64,000 bases of DNA from Dermatemys mawii (taxonomy: Eukaryota; Chordata; Testudines; Dermatemydidae): contig ML677328.1 in the NCBI GenBank assembly GCA_007922305.1, positions 6,160,540 through 6,224,539 of the forward strand. The letters are read 5' to 3'. Shown piece after piece: positions 59,737 through 64,000 of the stretch. The notes beneath the pieces are model-generated. The model made no database searches. It was not told where the DNA came from and was given only the letters and a program-made list of their open reading frames with translations. A program made the position numbers and the translations under genes. Position 1 is the stretch's first letter. Each line of letters opens with the position of its first letter.

Positions 59737-59748
59737 TTATTCTTGCCC

Positions 59749-60585
59749 ATGGTTTCTTATCCCTTAACTAGTTTCAGATCCATGAGAGGACCTTCCCCCT
59801 TATCTCATGACTGCGTACTTTGCTTAACAGCCTTTTGTGAGGGACCTTGTCAAAGGCTTTCTGAAAATCTAAGTACAACATATCCATAGATCCCCATATG
59901 CTTATTGACCCCCTCCAAGAATTCTAGCAGATTGGTGAAGCAAGATTTCCCTTTACAAAAACTATGACTCTTCCCCAACAAATCATTTTCAGCAATATGT
60001 CTGATAATTCTGTTCTTTACTATAATTTCAACCAACTTGCCTGATACAGAAAGTTAGGCTTACCAGCCTGTAATTGCCAGGTTCGCCTCTGGAGTTTTTT
60101 TTTTAAGGGGGTTATATTAGCTATCATCCAGGCATCTGGTACAGAGACAGATTTAAGTAATAGATTACATACCATAATGGTAGCTCTGTGATTTCATATC
60201 TGAGGTCCTTCAGAACTCATAGGTGAATACCACCTAGTCCTGGTGACTTCTTATTGTTTAATTTACCAATTTAGTCTAAAACTTCCTCTAGTGACACTTC
60301 AATTTGGGACAGTTCCTCAGATATGTCACCTAAACCGAATGGCACAGGTGTGGGAATCTTCCCCCACATCCTCGGCAGTGAAGCCCAATGCAAAGAATTC
60401 ATTTAGCTGCTCCACAATGCCATTGTTTTCTGTGAGTGCTCCCTTAGCTACTTGATCATCAAGTGTTCCCATAGATTGTTTGGTAGACTTCCTGCTTCTG
60501 ATACACTTAGAAAAATTGTATTAGTTTTTGTACCTTTTGCTAGCTGCTTTTCCAATTCTTTTTTTTGGCCTGTTGTGTGAAAGGA
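59749..60585 (-). mobile_element. CR1 LINE, 5' half of the split copy (reverse transcriptase region)
   Basis: Continues the copy from 59117. The minus strand carries 'YLDFQKAFDKVPHK' at about 59832-59882, catalytic motif A with its aspartate; in the family this lies about 130 residues before FADD, consistent with the split. Upstream text ('cagcctgtaattgccaggttc', 'cctggtgacttcttattg', 'gctgctccacaatgccatt' on plus) is the antisense of the finger region. The left boundary of homology is near 60585. Stops are scattered and the endonuclease is missing. Confidence 0.85.
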
Positions 60586-61660
60586 CTAGAAGTGTTCTAC
60601 AACTCTGACACTTGGCTACTAAAGGCAAGTGTCTGAAAGAGTAAGTGAGGATGAAAAAATCAGCAATAAACTTTTTATTTTAGACTGAGGCCATAAAAGA
60701 CCTTGTATGTTAAAATCTCATATGTTAAAATCAACTTTGTACTGCACACAGGAAACATTTGCAATGGGAACCAAATGGGGGTAATGAGGCCCAGCTAGTT
60801 GGAACAGGTACAAAAAAGCACAGAGACAGCTGTGTATTATACTAATTGAAGACAGAGGAGGATTATACCTGGAACCCTCCAAAATAAAACAGGGCTGTAA
60901 TCTAGTATAAGAGAAGTAAATGGTATCAATGAAAATATCTCAGCATCTGAGGTGTTAAGAAAAAGTATCATACTTTGATTTACTAATACATTCTGAAATG
61001 TTCATGCTGTAAATAGATCACAGTTAGGAATATCTCAGTATAACAGCACATATACTAATATTTTTAATCTTGGTTTAGGCAAGAGCTGTACAAAATAGAT
61101 GTGGTTCCCCTCTCACACCAGTTTTCCATAGGTACAGCCCCACTGAGTAAACTTTAATTTATTTTGGATTTACACAAGCGTGGGGAAAGAGTCAGGCTCA
61201 ATTTCCCTCCTGCCCATCTGCATTATTCTGTAGCAATAATGTTGGTAAGAGATTTACAAATACCTTTAGTGCCTCAAAAACCACAACAATCAGTTTTCCT
61301 TTAATTTAAGTGTGGGTAAGTACACCTCGATGAAAAGGTTTTACTCTGCATAAGACATAAGGACAAATATGTTTAAGTGTTAGCATTATAATTTGGGTCT
61401 CTGTAATACAACTTTTTAAAATATAGTATCCATATGCAAAAACAAAAAAACAAACCCACAAATGGAAGGTATATCCCTGATGCAAAAAACACTAAGATCT
61501 CTTGACGGAAAATACATACTTAATGTAGTCTGAGTGCGTAAGTCACTGAACTTTATAGAGGTGGTAGCAATTCAAGCTAATATTGATAAATTCCAGAAAA
61601 GACATTATTCCCTGGAAGTTCTAGCACTGGACATGTAAGGTTACTAACTTAAGCTGCAAT
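60586..61660. other. Unrecognised non-coding stretch
   Basis: About 60680-60800 ('gaggccataaaagaccttgtatgttaaaatc', 'actgcacacaggaaacatt') reads like an old dispersed repeat but is unnamed. Nothing else seen. Confidence 0.4.
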
Positions 61661-61774
61661 TCTGCAAAGATTTATGTACATGCTTATCTTTACATACTGT
61701 GAGCAGCCCCGTTTACTTCAATGGTACTGCTCACAGTGGGTAAAGTAAAGTATATGCACACACATCTCTGCAGA
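61661..61774. mobile_element. Palindromic MITE, 114 bp
   Basis: The left arm (about 61661-61707, 'tctgcaaagatttatgtaca...actgtgagcag') and right arm (about 61727-61774, 'ctgctcacagtgggtaaag...catctctgcaga') are reverse complements with about 10 differences around a 20-nt loop 'ccccgtttacttcaatggta'. It is an abundant amniote type. The transcript would fold into a long hairpin. Confidence 0.82.
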
Positions 61775-62379
61775 ATATGAACTTTAGGATGTTGTCCAGA
61801 AACACACGTGACACCATGAGAATCTCATGGACCCAGCAAGTTATTTTAGGACCCTTTAACATTCTTCAAAAAATACTGGGAAGTGGTTCATCATTTCAAA
61901 TAAAGCTGCTCCTTTAGGATTCTGTTTTTTGTTTTGCTTAGAAGGAGTCAAAGAAGGAGAAAAACTACCCTTGTATATCCTATCCCTGACAATCAGCAAG
62001 GGTCAGTGTGGACCTCTTACACAAAAGCACATATAGACATTCCATGCATTTCAAAACCACTGCATGAGTTTCAGCCATTCAGTTTCCTTTACAGAAACTG
62101 GATGGCTGAAATTAATTAAATAATTAAGAACACAAACAGACCCAAGTAATGGAAAATTCTTTAACCTCTACAACTCTGACTTATTAAAAAAATGTATGGT
62201 GAGACACACCATCATAAATATAGCTGATACCAGAACACAACTTACAAAGACTGAAGTTACACTTTTCTCATTCTTTCCTCACTGGGTTTACTAGCCATTT
62301 ATTTGGGTATACTGCCTCTGTGTTAATTTTTAAGATGTTGTTAAGGTGACTTGAAGCTTTTGGGACATGTGGCACAAAT
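61775..62379. other. Unrecognised non-coding stretch
   Basis: 'cagccattcagtttccttta' and 'actggatggctgaaattaatt' at about 62072-62120 form a short imperfect inverted pair. No gene. Confidence 0.45.
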
Positions 62380-62380
62380 A

Positions 62381-62453
<73 letters not shown>
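62380..62453. repeat. (TG)n TATA (CA)n palindromic microsatellite
   Basis: About 14 TG units, a TATATA centre, then about 21 CA units. The whole tract is self-complementary. It directly abuts the MITE at 62454. The open frames of 77-109 codons through it are repeats of CV and TH residues and not genes. Confidence 0.95.
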
Positions 62454-62454
<1 letters not shown>

Positions 62455-62660
62455 AGGGGTTGGCAACCTACGGCACGCGCACCAAAGGTGGCACGCAAGC
62501 CGATTTTTGATGGCACACGGCGGCGGGCTGAGTTGTTCAGCCCTCAGCCCCTCCCCTTCTGCCCAAAGTCCTGCCCCGTCCAGACTGGCACACAAAGCCT
62601 CAAATTGGACTGAATAAATGAAGACTCGGTACACCACTTCTGAAAGGTTGCCAAACCCTG
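62454..62660 (+). mobile_element. hAT-Charlie-type MITE, 207 bp
   Basis: The ends CAGGGGTTGGCAACC and GGTTGCCAAACCCTG are inverted repeats of the CAGGGGTYGGCAA class typical of hAT-Charlie elements. The interior is GC-rich ('ggcacgcgcaccaaaggtggcacgc', 'ccctccccttctgccc'). The right flank reads ATATAAAC; the left flank is swallowed by the CA repeat, so the 8-bp duplication can no longer be confirmed. Non-autonomous. Confidence 0.85.
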
Positions 62661-63830
62661 ATATAAACACACAGTGATGTATAGATATGTATTATGAAGG
62701 AGTAGAAAACCATTTGCAAACCATATGGAAATTTCACAGAGCTAGCAGCGAATGGGAAAGGAAACAGATTAGGGAGCAAACAACGCATTCAAAGACTGGT
62801 TGCTGAAACAACACAGCTTTAAGACTGTAATAGAAACAGACCAATAACACTTTCATGTCAATATCACTTTGTTCATAAAGACAGAAGAAATACAATGAAA
62901 CTCAGGAAAAGTTGATCTTTGGGAATAGTGATGCCTTAAAAATTTCTCCCTATTAAACAATAGCAATTTACAATCAAGGAGATCCCCACATAAGTAAAAT
63001 GTAGCAAACAGCCAGCAAAAAGGAGTGTGACTTATCTCACCTCCTAAGCTGACACACTTCCTAATACAAAGACTTATTAGGCATGCTAAGCTATTATTTG
63101 ACCAACAAAAAGGGAAGATATACTATATATAAGCGGAATAGTTCCAGAAACTTAAAGTATCTTAATTAAAATGTATCTGCAAGTTGGATGTATATTTTAT
63201 TGGCCATAATACTAGCTTGCCATCACACAGCAGGCAGTCATTATCTGCACATCACAAAAAGAAAACCTGCTCATGAGAGAGGTCTCTTCTGGAGCTATGC
63301 TACTGCTGTTCTGGGGAGGAATTGACATTTTAACAATTTCCAGAGGTAGGATACGAACAGGCATTCAGGAGTGATGTCATAACAGTTACTTAGGATACTA
63401 ACAAGTTGAGGCTGGAACTCTCTGTTTTTTGACAGCACCATGTACATCAAGGTCACTATATAAAACAGCAATTGTGGAATCTGATATTTATTTGGACATG
63501 AGAAACTAGCTTATGGAGTGTAGTAAATCTTCATCAACATAAAACAAAAATATTAAATTACATAAATGAAGGTCAGAATTTCCAGAAGGGTTCAGCATTC
63601 ACAAGTGGGCCAGATTTTCAAAATTAACAATTTAGCTAATTCTTCCTTTAGGTACCTAAATGGGATTTGAGCTCTTTCGAAAATATGGTCCCAGAGTGGG
63701 TGGGTGATGAACACTGAGCTGGTTGGGGTTTAGAAATCTTCAAAGCAACAATCCAGGATCAGAGAAAAAGGGGAAAAATAACCCTCCACCCCTGAATAAC
63801 CTGGTCTTTAGGGCACTTACCTGGGATCCT
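62661..63830. other. Unrecognised non-coding stretch
   Basis: No gene. 63600-63690 has the same old-repeat wording as 555-620 and 20320-20400 ('gattttcaaaattaac', 'ttaggtacctaaat'). Confidence 0.45.
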
Positions 63831-64000
63831 AGAATCATAGAGCATCAGGGTTGGAAGGTCATCTAGTCCAACCTCCTGCTCAAAGCAGGACCAATCCCCA
63901 ACTAAATCATCCCAGCCAGGGCTTTGTCAAGCCTGACTTTAAAAACCCCTAAGAAAGGAGATTCCACCACCTTCCTAGGTAACCCATTCCAGTGCTTCAC
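63831..64000 (-). mobile_element. CR1 LINE 3' end, running off the window
   Basis: 'agaatcatagagcatcagggttggaaggtcatctagtccaacctcctgctcaaagcaggacc' (read in parts) and 'gattccaccaccttcctaggtaacccattccagtgcttcac' are the antisense CR1 3'UTR, close to consensus and clearly younger than the copy at 1279. The 5' extent lies beyond the window. Confidence 0.93.

Noticed and set aside
62268..62670. Frames of 77-109 codons through the CA/TG tract
   Set aside because: Dinucleotide repeats stay open in several frames; the CV and TH repeats are artefacts.

Overview
This window looks like intergenic or intronic DNA from a sauropsid vertebrate nuclear genome, most likely a turtle. The evidence is the repeat content: several CR1 LINE fragments, a tRNA-derived SINE of the turtle (CRY/PolIII) type, MIR-like ancient SINEs, Penelope-like elements, a DIRS-type tyrosine-recombinase element, and hAT- and Harbinger-like MITEs. 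The base composition is AT-rich and CpG-poor. I found no host protein-coding gene, tRNA, rRNA, CRISPR array or prokaryotic feature. The longest open frame (174 codons, minus strand 43026-43550) belongs to the DIRS-like element; the other open frames are short and look like chance frames or transposon remains. The turtle assignment rests on my recognition of repeat families and was not checked by a database search.

Layout. 1-12.6 kb: mostly unrecognised AT-rich DNA with one hAT MITE, CR1 fragments on the minus strand and two palindromic MITEs (10471-10757, 11189-11432). 12.6-14.3 kb: an internally deleted plus-strand CR1 copy, a MIR tail and a minus-strand CR1 open-reading-frame remnant. 14.3-23.5 kb: quiet DNA with a GC-rich minisatellite (about 19.74-19.98 kb), a CR1 3' end and a clear MIR. 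23555-24214: a probable solo LTR with a TATA-like box. 27617-28302: a Harbinger-like MITE with TAA target duplications. 30-39 kb: mostly unrecognised sequence. 39324-40427: a DNA transposon with clear terminal inverted repeats and internal GC-rich tandem units. 42.5-44.3 kb: a CR1 copy split by a DIRS-like element, with a hAT MITE inserted next to it. 47.9-50.1 kb: a cluster of Penelope-like elements with an assembly gap (48675-49074) inside the youngest. 54.4-56.3 kb: a decayed RTE-like LINE interrupted by a hAT MITE. 58.0-60.6 kb: a 2-kb minus-strand CR1 reverse-transcriptase remnant interrupted by a Penelope-like element. 61.6-62.7 kb: a palindromic MITE, a (TG)n-(CA)n tract and a hAT-Charlie-type MITE. 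The window ends inside another CR1 copy.

Nothing here works as a gene set. The value of the window is as a record of nested transposition: several insertions can be ordered in time because their target-site duplications or the split host repeat can be read directly. The most distinctive part is the Penelope cluster, where the newest insertion has a 13-bp target duplication and perfect 77-bp inverted arms on both sides of the gap.
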